From positions 806,001 to 870,000 of the forward strand of contig NZ_JACHCZ010000002.1 of NCBI RefSeq assembly GCF_014207255.1: a stretch of 64,000 nt of DNA, given 5' to 3'. Numbering within the stretch: the stretch's first letter is position 1; each line of letters starts with the position of its first letter. Under the pieces are notes generated by a model. That model had not been told where the DNA came from and did no database searches. It saw nothing but the letters and a program-made list of their open reading frames with translations. The position numbers were made by a program, and so were the translations under genes. Shown here piece after piece: positions 37,617 to 46,718 of the stretch. The DNA is from Pseudomonas sp. JAI120 (GTDB taxonomy: Bacteria > Pseudomonadota > Gammaproteobacteria > Pseudomonadales > Pseudomonadaceae).

Positions 37617-40346
37617 TTACGCCAGCAAGCCCATCGCCTTGGCTCGCGCCACGGCCTGGGTGCGCCGCTCCACCCCAAGTTTGCTGTTGATGTGGCTGGC
37701 GTGGGTCTTGACGGTGTGCAGGGAGATAAACAGCTGGTTGCTGATCTCCTGGTTAGAGCAGCCTTGGGCGATCAGTTGCAAGACCGCCAGCTCGCGCGTG
37801 CTCAGGGTTTCGTGGCTGGTCGTGACCTCGGGCGTCACAACCGCCGGGAGAAGTGCGAGCAGCCTCTGGTGCAGCGGACCTTGCGGGTCTTTGCCCAATT
37901 GCTCGCGCATCCAGTCCGGATACCCGTCCAACAAGCGTTGGAACGGCTGTAACGCGCCCCCGGCGCCCGCCTCAAACGCCTGGGCCAGCACCGGCCGCGC
38001 CCTGGCTTCCTGACCGCACTCGAGCAGCAACTGGGCCTGCTGGGTCAGCGCCATCAGAGCAATCATCTGGCGCCCGCTGTTGCGGGCCTGTTGCGCCAAT
38101 TCTTCAAGCCGCTCCAGCGCCGCCTGGGGCTGATGGCGCACGGCATCGAGGGCGGCTTGTTGCAGCCCGATATGTTGCGGCAGGTGCGGGTGGAATTCCG
38201 GTGCAGCGGCGGCTTTTTCGCCGTTGTAGGTCTGGCCCAGCCGCGTCAGCCAGGCATCCGCCAGGTCGGTGCGGCCTTGGGCCAGCCACAGTTCGCATTT
38301 GATCAGGGTAATCATCGCCAGGTAGTAGATCGGCGGCACATCCCAGATATGCATCAAACGCTCGGCTTCGGCGAGTTCGGCGAAGGCTCTGGGAAAGTCA
38401 TGGCGCCGCCCTTCGAAGCTGGCGATCACGCAATGGCCGATCAGCACGCTGATATCGCGACAGGCCCGCGCCTCGGCCACGCCCGCGCGCAGGTGGGCGA
38501 TGCCGGCTTCGGACTGGTTACGCACCAACAGCAAGTAGCCTTCGTAGAGCGACAGCCGCGCACGCACCGCATACAGTCGCTGCGGTGCCAGGCCGTGCAG
38601 GCGCTGCTGGCCCTGGCGCACCTCATCGAGGGCGCGCAGGATTTCGCCACGGGCCTGTAGTACCCGTGCACGGTCGTAATGGGCCAGGGCTTCGAACAAT
38701 GGGTTGCCGACGCGCTGCGCCAGTTCCAGGGATTCACGGTTCAGACCACGGGCACGCCACAAATCGCCATCAGCGATGGCCAGGTTGGACAGGGTCGACA
38801 GGCACACCAGGCGCTGGCCGTAACGCCGTTGCGGCAGGCTTTCCAACGCCTCGCTGCAATAGCGCTGAGTCAACTCACGCTCACCTCGGCCGCGGGCGAT
38901 AATCCCGCTCAGCGCCAGCCACTGGGCCAGCATCGAGCGCTGTGCAGTGGCCGAGGGCGCCGGCAGGAAGCGACTGAGGTACGCGGATAACTCCTCCGCC
39001 GCATCCAACTGGCAGGCCAACCCCAATGCCCAGCTGTACAGCACAATCAGACGCGGCGTGCTGATCAGCAGGCTGTCGGGCAAGTCCATTTTCCAGCGCA
39101 GCAACATGCCGACATTCTGCTCGGCCAGCAGTTGTTCTTCGGACAGGTTCTGCACCAGGTTGGCCGCCACGTCGAGGTGCCCGGCGCGCAATGCTTGCTC
39201 CACCGCCTCGTCGATCAAGCCCTGGGCGTTGAACCAACGGCACGCGCGCAGGTGCAGGCTGGCGGCCGGCAATACATTGCTGCTCGCGCGGCGGGTGCGC
39301 AGCAGGTCGGAGAACAAATGGTGATAACGGTACCAATGCCCCTGTTCGTCCAAGGGCACCAGGAACACCTGGTGGGCTTGCAGGTAACGCAGGATCTCGG
39401 CGCTGTCATGAGCTTCGCGCACGGCATCGCACAACTCGCTGCAAAAACGGTCCTGGGGCGCGGTGTCGAACAGGAACGCTTGCACTTCGGGCGGCAGGCA
39501 GTCGATCACTTCTTCCAGCAGGTAGTCGCGGATCAGCCCTTCCCCACCGTGCAGGCTTTGCGGCAGGGCGTCCTCGTTGCCGGCTTCGGAGGCCGCCAGC
39601 AACCAAAAGCGCAGGCCGGCCACCCAGCCTTCGCTGCGGCGGATGAGGTTGTCGAGGGCTTCACCACTCAAGGAATTGCTGTGGCGATCCAGCAAGGCCT
39701 GGGATTCGGCATGGGTCAGGCGCAGGTCTTGCTCGTGCAACTCCAGCAAATGCCGTGACAACCGCAAGCGCGCCAGATGCCAGTCCGGGCGCTGGCGGCT
39801 GGTGACCAGCAGCACCAGGCCATCGGGCAAATGGTTGAGGAAAAATTGCAGGCAACGGTCCAGCACCGGTCCCTGGGCCAGATGGTAGTCATCCAGCACC
39901 AGCAATAAAGGCGCACAGGTGGACAGGTGCACGGTCAGCTCATCGAGCAGACCATCGAGCCATTCTTCAAATGCAAAGGGTTGGTGCCGCTGGCGCATTT
40001 TCAGCAGGCCCAGGGATTGGGTGCCGAGTGCCGGGAAGTAGTGCTGCAACCCTTCGAGCAGACGCTCAAGAAAACGCCCGGGCTCGTTGTCCCGGGGGCT
40101 CAGGCCCAGCCACAGGCTTTGCCAGTGAGCCGGCAGGCCCTGGCAGAACTCCACCGCCAACGAACTCTTGCCGAACCCAGCCGGTGCGCTGACCAGCAGC
40201 AACCGCCCTTCCAGGCCGGCGCTCAGCCGTTCACACAGCCGCGGGCGCAGCACGTAGCCGTCGGGTAGAGGAGGCCTGTAGAAGCGGCCTTCCAGGGTCG
40301 GGATTACCGCACTGGCGGGCCCTTGGATTCGGGACAGATCAGTCAT
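37617..40346 (-). CDS. MalT-like LuxR-family transcriptional regulator (LAL type)
   Basis: About 909 residues. An N-terminal STAND ATPase with Walker A SAPAGFGKSS at 53-62 and a Walker B region LLLVLDDYHLAQ, a long TPR-like helical middle (about 400-820) and a C-terminal LuxR helix-turn-helix (TRELAVLQLIAQGCSNQEIS...VKTHASHINSKLGV). Such proteins are switched on by a small inducer bound in the TPR part. The next genes on the same strand encode DUF1329, DUF1302 and an acyl-CoA ligase, so it probably controls them. The start could be 40346 or 40379; neither has a strong ribosome site. Confidence 0.88.
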   Translation of the reverse strand: MTDLSRIQGPASAVIPTLEGRFYRPPLPDGYVLRPRLCERLSAGLEGRLLLVSAPAGFGKSSLAVEFCQGLPAHWQSLWLGLSPRDNEPGRFLERLLEGLQHYFPALGTQSLGLLKMRQRHQPFAFEEWLDGLLDELTVHLSTCAPLLLVLDDYHLAQGPVLDRCLQFFLNHLPDGLVLLVTSRQRPDWHLARLRLSRHLLELHEQDLRLTHAESQALLDRHSNSLSGEALDNLIRRSEGWVAGLRFWLLAASEAGNEDALPQSLHGGEGLIRDYLLEEVIDCLPPEVQAFLFDTAPQDRFCSELCDAVREAHDSAEILRYLQAHQVFLVPLDEQGHWYRYHHLFSDLLRTRRASSNVLPAASLHLRACRWFNAQGLIDEAVEQALRAGHLDVAANLVQNLSEEQLLAEQNVGMLLRWKMDLPDSLLISTPRLIVLYSWALGLACQLDAAEELSAYLSRFLPAPSATAQRSMLAQWLALSGIIARGRGERELTQRYCSEALESLPQRRYGQRLVCLSTLSNLAIADGDLWRARGLNRESLELAQRVGNPLFEALAHYDRARVLQARGEILRALDEVRQGQQRLHGLAPQRLYAVRARLSLYEGYLLLVRNQSEAGIAHLRAGVAEARACRDISVLIGHCVIASFEGRRHDFPRAFAELAEAERLMHIWDVPPIYYLAMITLIKCELWLAQGRTDLADAWLTRLGQTYNGEKAAAAPEFHPHLPQHIGLQQAALDAVRHQPQAALERLEELAQQARNSGRQMIALMALTQQAQLLLECGQEARARPVLAQAFEAGAGGALQPFQRLLDGYPDWMREQLGKDPQGPLHQRLLALLPAVVTPEVTTSHETLSTRELAVLQLIAQGCSNQEISNQLFISLHTVKTHASHINSKLGVERRTQAVARAKAMGLLA

Positions 40347-40481
40347 CGCCGGGCTCTTGTAGAAGGCTGTTGTCGGCATTGCAGATGACCGCAGACTAGC
40401 GGTAAAAGCGGCGAGTTTGTAGATCTTTGCAACATTTGCCTGAAAAAGAACTGAGACAAGAAATATCGCCACAAACAAAAA

Positions 40482-40570
40482 GTGGGAGGGGGCTTGCTCC
40501 CGATAGAGGCGGATCAGTCAATGCATGCGCTGACTGTCACATCGCTATCGGGGGTAAGCCCCCTCCCACA
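40482..40570. repeat. REP doublet (REPIN) between regulator and DUF1329 gene
   Basis: Two REP palindromes in opposite orientation: GTGGGAGGGGGCTTGCTCCC at the left and GGGGGTAAGCCCCCTCCCAC at the right. Both are flanked inside by CGATAG/CTATCG, and between them is a hairpin CAGTCA...TGACTG. The whole can fold into one long cruciform. REPINs are mobilised by RAYT transposases encoded elsewhere. Confidence 0.85.
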
Positions 40571-40588
40571 TTGAGGCGCTAGTGGAAT

Positions 40589-41953
40589 TTAGCGAACACC
40601 TTCCTGGCGCAGGGCCGCTGGGGTGAAGTCGCTGGTGGTGGCGGTGAAGCCGAAGTCATAGGCCTGTTTCTCTTCGTTCTTCATGCCCAGTGCCAGGTAA
40701 CGGCCGGACTGCAGGTCGTAGAGGGTTTCGAGGGCGTACCACGGTACTTGCTTGTCGTAGTAGTTCTCGGCATGGGCCTCGGCAACGCGCCACAGTTGGC
40801 CACGGCCGTCGTAGTGGTCGATCACTGCGGCTTGCCAGGTGTCTTCGTCGATGTAAAAGTCACGCTTGGCATAGATATGGCGCTGGCCTTCCTTCAAGGT
40901 GGCGACCACGTGCCAGACACGGCGCAGCTCGTAGCGTGTCAGGTCCTGGTTGATGTGGCCGGCCTTGATGATGTCGGCGTACTTGAGCTTCGGATCGTCG
41001 ATCTTGTAGCTGTTGGAGGCGATGTAGATTTCCTTCTTGCCTTCCAGTTTCCAGTCGTAGCGGTCCGGCGCACCGTTGTACATGTCGAGGTTGTCGGAGG
41101 TCCGCAGGCCATCGGCGGCGGTACCCGGCCCGTCATAGGACACTTGCGGTGCCCGGCGCACACGGCGCTGGCCGGCGTTGTAGACCCACGCCGAACGCGG
41201 CTCCTTCACCTGGTCCAGGGTTTCGTGCACCAGCAGCACACCACCGGCCAGACGTGCCGGCGCGGTCACTTGCTGCTTGAAGTAGAACAGGATGTTGCCT
41301 GGGTTTTTCGGGTCGAAGTCCTTCATCTTGTCGCGGAACACGAACTGGTCGCGGAAGTACACCAAGCTGTAGGAACCGTTGGTTTGCGGCGTGGCCTGGG
41401 TCACCAGACGAGTCACGCTGCCCCCGCGATAACGGGTGATGTGGTTCCAGATCACTTCCACACCGCTTTTCGGGATAGGGAACGGTATGGCGGTTTCGAA
41501 GTTCTCCAGGCCGTTGCCGCCAGACACCAGGTTGGTGGTGGTGGCGTTCTTCTTGATGGATGCGAACACATCGGCCGGCACGGTAGCGCCGCGATGAGTT
41601 GGGTAGACCGGCATCTTGAAGGTTTCCGGGTAACGCTTGAACATCGCGTACTGCCCCGGTGCCAGCTTGTCTTTGTACTGCTCGACGTTCTGCGCGGTGA
41701 TGGTGAACTGCGGCTGCTCACTGGCGTAAGGGTTGGCGAGGAAACCTTTGGCATCCACGGCGCCGGCGTTGGTCGGCATCGGCGACCATTTCGGGATGGT
41801 GCCGGCGGCGTTACCGGCCATTTCCGCACCCATCGGTGTCAGGGTCGTGCCCAGCTTGGCGGCTTCATCCGCCGACACTGCCGCCATGACATTGCTCGCC
41901 AGGATCGACAGTCCAAGCACACCCACGTGCAACAGACTTTTGGTTATTTTCAT
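40589..41953 (-). CDS. DUF1329 family secreted protein
   Basis: 454 residues with a signal peptide (cleavage near SNVMA-A, residue 24). It has the DUF1329 pattern: GTTLTPMGAEMAGNAAGTIPKW at the start (aromatic and Pro-rich), YPTHRGATVP, and ALETLYDLQSGRYLALGM near the end. DUF1329 proteins have a predicted LolA/LolB-like beta sheet that could carry lipids. It follows the DUF1302 gene by 29 bases and has AGGAAG upstream, so the two form an operon. The function is unknown, though the pairing is widespread in Pseudomonas. Confidence 0.92.
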   Translation of the reverse strand: MKITKSLLHVGVLGLSILASNVMAAVSADEAAKLGTTLTPMGAEMAGNAAGTIPKWSPMPTNAGAVDAKGFLANPYASEQPQFTITAQNVEQYKDKLAPGQYAMFKRYPETFKMPVYPTHRGATVPADVFASIKKNATTTNLVSGGNGLENFETAIPFPIPKSGVEVIWNHITRYRGGSVTRLVTQATPQTNGSYSLVYFRDQFVFRDKMKDFDPKNPGNILFYFKQQVTAPARLAGGVLLVHETLDQVKEPRSAWVYNAGQRRVRRAPQVSYDGPGTAADGLRTSDNLDMYNGAPDRYDWKLEGKKEIYIASNSYKIDDPKLKYADIIKAGHINQDLTRYELRRVWHVVATLKEGQRHIYAKRDFYIDEDTWQAAVIDHYDGRGQLWRVAEAHAENYYDKQVPWYALETLYDLQSGRYLALGMKNEEKQAYDFGFTATTSDFTPAALRQEGVR

Positions 41954-41982
41954 GTTCTGGTCTTCCTGAAAATACAGTGTGC

Positions 41983-43857
41983 TTAGAAGTTCGCGCCGAA
42001 GCTCAGGGCGACGAAGTCGCGGTCACTCGAGGTATTGAAGTCGCCCCCAAAGAAGTTGGTATAGGCAAGGCTCGCTGTGTAGGTGTTCTGATACTCAGCA
42101 TCCAACCCCAGGCTCACCGCTTTGCGACCCTCTTCAAAGTTGCCACCAGGACCTGGCGAATAACCGCTCACGTCATGGGACCACGCCACGTTGGGTTTGA
42201 GATTCACACCGGCAAAGACATCCGGGTATTCCCAGATTGCGCGGCCACGGTAGCCCCAGGAAGTGGAGGTGGTGAAGCCATCATTGTTGCAGTTAGCCGT
42301 ACGGTTGCTGGCATCGGCACCAGGACCGGCACCGGTGATCGTGCCGGAGTTAAGCGTTGCACAGAGAGCACCTTGTCCAGGGCCGTACACAGGGTCACGC
42401 CCGTAACGCGCTTTGTCGCGGCTTTCCAAGCCCCCCACATGCGTCACGCCCACTTCGCCGACCAGCGTAAGACGACTGGCACCCATGACCTGATCGAAAA
42501 AGTGCGTGAAGGTTGTCTGGAACTGAGTGATTTCCTTACGGCGATAGCCGTTCAGGTCCGTGTCGGCAGCACCCTTGAGCGGAGAAGCAGCGCCCAGACC
42601 AATCAGCGGCGTGACGCCCGCGTAGAGGATGTCAGTGGTATTGAGTTGCACCGGAGCGTTTGGTCGGTAGCTGAGTTCTCCGCTCCATGCCGTGCCGGTA
42701 GGTAACGTCGTGGAGAAGCTCAAGCCATAAAGGCGGATATCCTCTGGGTACTCGACAAAGTAGCTGGAGTTACCCGCGACAATGAGCGGACGCAGGCCCA
42801 CCGCCGGCGTAGGTGTCAGAGAGTTGGCCGCTGCATAAGTCGCAGCCGACGCCCCCCGCGCACTGAAAATCGGAGCCCGGCTGTGATAGTTCATGAAGTA
42901 GGCGCCGAACTCGGTGTCCAGCGGTTCGTAGTTATAGTGAAACGCCACGCCGAATTGACCACTGTCGCGCGCATCACGATCAGGCCCACGCTTGACCAGC
43001 ACGCCCTCTTCGTTAACGTTGACCCCAAAGTTGTTCAGCAGCGGTAACGCGCCAGGCTGAGTCGCGAGGAACGAACGTTTGCTGAGCAGTCGGAGGTTGT
43101 CCGTACAGCCATCGGAAATAACATCAGGCTGAGAGAAGAACGTCCCGCAGTTATCCGTAACGGTCTGGTCCCATTCCAACTGATAAAACGCTTCTGCCGA
43201 CAAGTTATCGGTCAGGGTTTGCGACACATAGAACATGTTGACCGGAATCAAGCCTTCCTTGATTTCGGCACCCGGACGACGGAATGCGGACACGTCGATC
43301 GGGTTGACGGAGTTGATGCCGCCGCCGATGAAGGTGCTTTCACCCCAGCTCACTACCTGCTTACCGAACCGCACGTTGCCGGGCTGATCGGCAATGGAAT
43401 AGTTGTGGTAGATAAACGCATCAAGAATCTGCCCACCAGAAGACTTGGCGCCCTCTTTGCGGTTGTTATCGCTGATGTCCTTGAACTCACGGCTTTCATC
43501 CTTGAGTTCGAAGTCATACCAGTACTTGCCGCGCACAAACACACCGGTATCGCCGTACTTCAGTTCCAGATCGTGGATACCCTTGAATATCTTCGAAAAC
43601 GTTTCCCCACGCTTGAAGTTCAAGTGGCCGTCATCGGAGGTCTGGGACAATCCCTTGCCACCATTGTTGACGCCAATGAGGTCACGGTTGGGCTTGGCTG
43701 TCGACCAGCTCGCCCCCACAGACAGCGACGAGTCAAAACTCCCTTCGATTTCACCGATATTGAAACTGACGCCGAATGCGGGCCCGGCGAGCGTAGAGGC
43801 GAGACTGACGGCCAGGGGCAGTCTTGCCCGGCGCCAGAACTGGTTTACTGAGGTCAT
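41983..43857 (-). CDS. DUF1302 family outer-membrane protein
   Basis: 624 residues with a signal peptide ending near residue 29 (LAGPAFG-V). Many alternating beta strands and a terminal aromatic residue (FVALSFGANF) point to an outer-membrane barrel, perhaps FadL-like in role. Early signature FNIGEIEGSFDSSLSVGASW, then PGNVRFGKQVVSWGES and GLIPVNMFYVSQTL. It is the first gene of the DUF1302-DUF1329 operon. Function is inferred only from partners: an acyl-CoA ligase upstream and a MalT-like regulator downstream. Confidence 0.92.
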   Translation of the reverse strand: MTSVNQFWRRARLPLAVSLASTLAGPAFGVSFNIGEIEGSFDSSLSVGASWSTAKPNRDLIGVNNGGKGLSQTSDDGHLNFKRGETFSKIFKGIHDLELKYGDTGVFVRGKYWYDFELKDESREFKDISDNNRKEGAKSSGGQILDAFIYHNYSIADQPGNVRFGKQVVSWGESTFIGGGINSVNPIDVSAFRRPGAEIKEGLIPVNMFYVSQTLTDNLSAEAFYQLEWDQTVTDNCGTFFSQPDVISDGCTDNLRLLSKRSFLATQPGALPLLNNFGVNVNEEGVLVKRGPDRDARDSGQFGVAFHYNYEPLDTEFGAYFMNYHSRAPIFSARGASAATYAAANSLTPTPAVGLRPLIVAGNSSYFVEYPEDIRLYGLSFSTTLPTGTAWSGELSYRPNAPVQLNTTDILYAGVTPLIGLGAASPLKGAADTDLNGYRRKEITQFQTTFTHFFDQVMGASRLTLVGEVGVTHVGGLESRDKARYGRDPVYGPGQGALCATLNSGTITGAGPGADASNRTANCNNDGFTTSTSWGYRGRAIWEYPDVFAGVNLKPNVAWSHDVSGYSPGPGGNFEEGRKAVSLGLDAEYQNTYTASLAYTNFFGGDFNTSSDRDFVALSFGANF

Positions 43858-44187
43858 CGACGCTACTCCATGTGCATTATTGTTATGGCAGTGAGTTCTT
43901 TCTGTGATGCTTGTAACGGCCGGAATACAACGATTCCAATGCCGCCTGGCAACTGAACCTCCATGGCCCGAAGCGACGCATCCTTGAAAAACTCTGGGTG
44001 GGACTATAGCCAGCAGGGGGTACCGCTTGATCCCTCTAAAGTGTGATTTGCATCACCAACCCGTCTGCCACAGTCCTTTCGCCATGTCGGCGAAGGCCGA
44101 CGCGGCAAGGATGGCTGAAAATTGGCAAATCACAAGTGAAGGCGCGAGATAGAGCATCGCCGTGCCACGAGGGCACGGCAAATCAGC
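43858..44187. other. 330-base non-coding region upstream of the DUF1302 operon
   Basis: It presumably holds the promoter of the DUF1302 operon and the end of the acyl-CoA ligase transcript. A perfect hairpin GCCGTGCC/GGCACGGC (44160-44180) lies 8 bases past the ligase stop but has no T run. GTGTGATTTGCATCACCA near 44040-44057 holds an imperfect palindrome (TGAT/ATCA) that could bind a regulator. No coding frame is convincing. Confidence 0.4.
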
Positions 44188-45870
44188 TCAGAGGGTGGAC
44201 AGGAAGGTGCTGTTGTTGGCCTGCCATTCAATGATGTCAACGCGGATACGTTTTTTGTCGAGCTTGCCGACACTGGTCTTGGGAATTTCCGTAACAACGG
44301 CAATCTGGCTCGGAATCGCCCACTTGCTCAAATGGCCCAATTCGACAAAAGGCTTGAGATGTTCCTTGAGCTCGCGAGCCCCAATCTCATGGCCATCACG
44401 CACCACCAACAACGCAAACGGGCGCTCGCCCCACTGCGGGTCGGCGATGCCCACCACCGCTACTTCGCGTACCGCCGGGTGACGGCTTACCAAGTCTTCG
44501 AGGGCCAGGGAGGAGATCCACTCGCCGCCGGTCTTGATCACATCCTTGATGCGGTCGCGAATATCGATCACGCCAAATGCATCGAGGGTGGCCACGTCGC
44601 CCGTGTGCATCCAGCCGCCCGCCCACAGCTCGGCGCCCTTCTGCGGCTCGTTGTAATAACCCTCGGTCAGCCACGGCGCGCGCAGGACCAACTCGCCCTG
44701 GGACTCGCCGTCGGCGGGCAGAAAGTTACCCTCAGCGTCCATGATCGCCGCCTCCACCAATGGCCCAGGCACACCGGCCTTGATGCGGTAGGTGATGCGC
44801 TCGTCCTCGGTGCCGGCCATCAGTTCTTCGTTGAGGTGGGCGCAGGACACCAGCGGACCGGTCTCGGACATGCCGTACGCGGCGGTCAGTTGAATCCCAC
44901 GGGCCTTTGCCGCCTCATACAGCGTACGGTTGAGGGCGCTGCCACCGATGACGATTTTCCAACCGCCAAAATCCACGCCTTGGGCGGCCTTGGCGTTGAG
45001 CACCATTTGCAGGATGGTCGGCACGCAGTGGGAGAAGGTGACCTTCTCCTTGCGCCACAGCTCCACCAGGTATTCCGGGTCGTAGCGGCCGGGGTAGACC
45101 TGTTTCAGGCCGAGCATGGTCGCCACATACGGCAGGCCCCAGGCATGCACGTGGAACATCGGCGTGATCGGCATGTACACGTCGTTGGTGCCCAGCAGGC
45201 GCACGCTGTCGACGCTGCCCATGATGGTCGCCACGCCGATGGTGTGCAGCACCAACTGGCGATGAGTGAAGTACACGCCCTTGGGGTTACCGGTGGTGCC
45301 GGTGGTGTAGAAGGTGGTGGCGACGGAGTGTTCGTCGAAGTCCTGGAAGTCGTACTTCGGGCTGGCGGCAGCCAACAGGGTTTCATACTCACCCACCAGG
45401 TTGGGCAGCTCGGCGGTCTTGGCTTCGCCGTCAGTGAGCAGCAGGGTCTTATCGACGGTGGTGAGCTGCCCGGCAATGGCCTGGTAGAGCCCCACGAACT
45501 CGCTGTTGACCAGTACGAAGCGGTCCTCGGCGTGGTTCATGGTGTAGAGAATCTGTTCCGGCGACAGGCGCACGTTGATGGTGTGGATTACCGCGCCGAT
45601 CATCGGGATGGCGAACATGCATTCCAGGTAACGATGACTGTCCCAATCCATCACCGCCACCGTGTCACCGGCCTTGACTCCGGCTTCGGTGAGCACGTTA
45701 GCCAAGCGCGCGACCCGCTCGATCAAGGTCGGGTAGGTGTAGCGCAGCTTGTCGCGGTAGACGATTTCCCGGGTCTTCTCGTAACGGGTACCGGACATCA
45801 ACAGGCGCTTGATCAACAGCGGGTATTGATACGCACCTTCGGCGGGCGGAATAACACGGGTCTGCAACAT
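44188..45870 (-). CDS. Fatty-acid--CoA ligase (AMP-forming)
   Basis: 560 residues, ANL superfamily. The AMP-binding motif is FYTTGTTGNPKGVYFTH (about 185-200), with AYGMSETGPLVS, GWMHTGDVATLDAFG and the C-terminal catalytic lysine in ETIPKTSVGKLDKK-like sequence (here TEIPKTSVGKLDKKRI). It activates a fatty or other carboxylic acid to the CoA thioester. The sequence looks like medium- or long-chain acyl-CoA synthetases; chain length cannot be read. It lies upstream of the DUF1302/DUF1329 genes on the same strand, with a 330-base gap. Confidence 0.92.
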   Translation of the reverse strand: MLQTRVIPPAEGAYQYPLLIKRLLMSGTRYEKTREIVYRDKLRYTYPTLIERVARLANVLTEAGVKAGDTVAVMDWDSHRYLECMFAIPMIGAVIHTINVRLSPEQILYTMNHAEDRFVLVNSEFVGLYQAIAGQLTTVDKTLLLTDGEAKTAELPNLVGEYETLLAAASPKYDFQDFDEHSVATTFYTTGTTGNPKGVYFTHRQLVLHTIGVATIMGSVDSVRLLGTNDVYMPITPMFHVHAWGLPYVATMLGLKQVYPGRYDPEYLVELWRKEKVTFSHCVPTILQMVLNAKAAQGVDFGGWKIVIGGSALNRTLYEAAKARGIQLTAAYGMSETGPLVSCAHLNEELMAGTEDERITYRIKAGVPGPLVEAAIMDAEGNFLPADGESQGELVLRAPWLTEGYYNEPQKGAELWAGGWMHTGDVATLDAFGVIDIRDRIKDVIKTGGEWISSLALEDLVSRHPAVREVAVVGIADPQWGERPFALLVVRDGHEIGARELKEHLKPFVELGHLSKWAIPSQIAVVTEIPKTSVGKLDKKRIRVDIIEWQANNSTFLSTL

Positions 45871-46001
45871 ACGAATCCCTTTTATGACTGCACGGTCTTG
45901 GCTTGAAGACCTGCACTGTAGAGAGGTTATGTTTCAGCTAAATCAGCCAAAGGAATGATTTGCAGACCGCCGCAAATGCTAGCTTTGCGCCAGCATCCGC
46001 C

Positions 46002-46634
46002 CTATTTCACGCTGGTAAACGCCAACTTCACCCCAATCGCAATCAACACCGCTCCCATGGTCCGATCAAACCAATGCCCCATCCGCGCAAAACCCGCGCG
46101 CACGCGTTGCTGGCTGAACAGCATGGCCACCAGGCAGAACCACAACGCCGTCGCCACCGCCAGGTACACGCCGTAACCGGCCTGGATCGCCAGCGGCGTG
46201 TGCGGGTTGATCACCACGGTGAACAGCGACAGGAAGAACAACGTCGCCTTGGGGTTCAGGCCGTTGGTGACGAAGCCTGCGGTAAACGCGCCACGCGGGG
46301 TACGCTCGCCCGCTTCGCGGTGCAACTCGCCCTCGGCGGCAGGCTTGGCTGGTTTGGCGCGCAGGGCCTTGAAGCCGATGTACAGCAGGTAGGCGGCCGC
46401 CGCCCATTTCAGTGCGTTGAACAACACGATGGACTGGGACACGATCAGGCCGATGCCGAGCAACGAATAGCCCACGTGCAGGAAAATCGCCGAGCCCACG
46501 CCCAACGCAGTCCAGGTTCCGGCGCGGCGGCCGTGGGTCACACTCTCGCGCACTACCACCGCGAAATCCGGGCCGGGGCTGGCCACCGCCAGCAAGTGAA
46601 TCAGGGCTACGGTCAAAAACTCGGCGGCGTACAT
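46002..46634 (-). CDS. LysE/RhtB-family amino-acid exporter
   Basis: 210 residues with about six membrane helices. The LysE-type N terminus is ALIHLLAVASPGPDFAVVVR, and TNGLNPKATLFFLSLF is the second conserved block. It probably exports amino acids or their derivatives. ATG 46634 is preferred over GTG 46640 because TGGAG lies 5 bases upstream of it. It is divergent from the dehydrogenase gene. Confidence 0.9.
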   Translation of the reverse strand: MYAAEFLTVALIHLLAVASPGPDFAVVVRESVTHGRRAGTWTALGVGSAIFLHVGYSLLGIGLIVSQSIVLFNALKWAAAAYLLYIGFKALRAKPAKPAAEGELHREAGERTPRGAFTAGFVTNGLNPKATLFFLSLFTVVINPHTPLAIQAGYGVYLAVATALWFCLVAMLFSQQRVRAGFARMGHWFDRTMGAVLIAIGVKLAFTSVK

Positions 46635-46718
46635 ACTCACTCCATTAAGTAACGGATTATTTCATCTGATAGGCTCGGCAGATTACGCCTTCGAACCCTG
46701 TCGCAAAAGGTACAGTTG

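Noticed and set aside
40482..40570. Repeats here considered as a CRISPR array
   Set aside because: Only two copies, inverted and palindromic, with no regular spacers; typical REPIN.
44160..44180. Hairpin after the acyl-CoA ligase as an intrinsic terminator
   Set aside because: A perfect stem but no T run on the relevant strand, so intrinsic termination is not supported.
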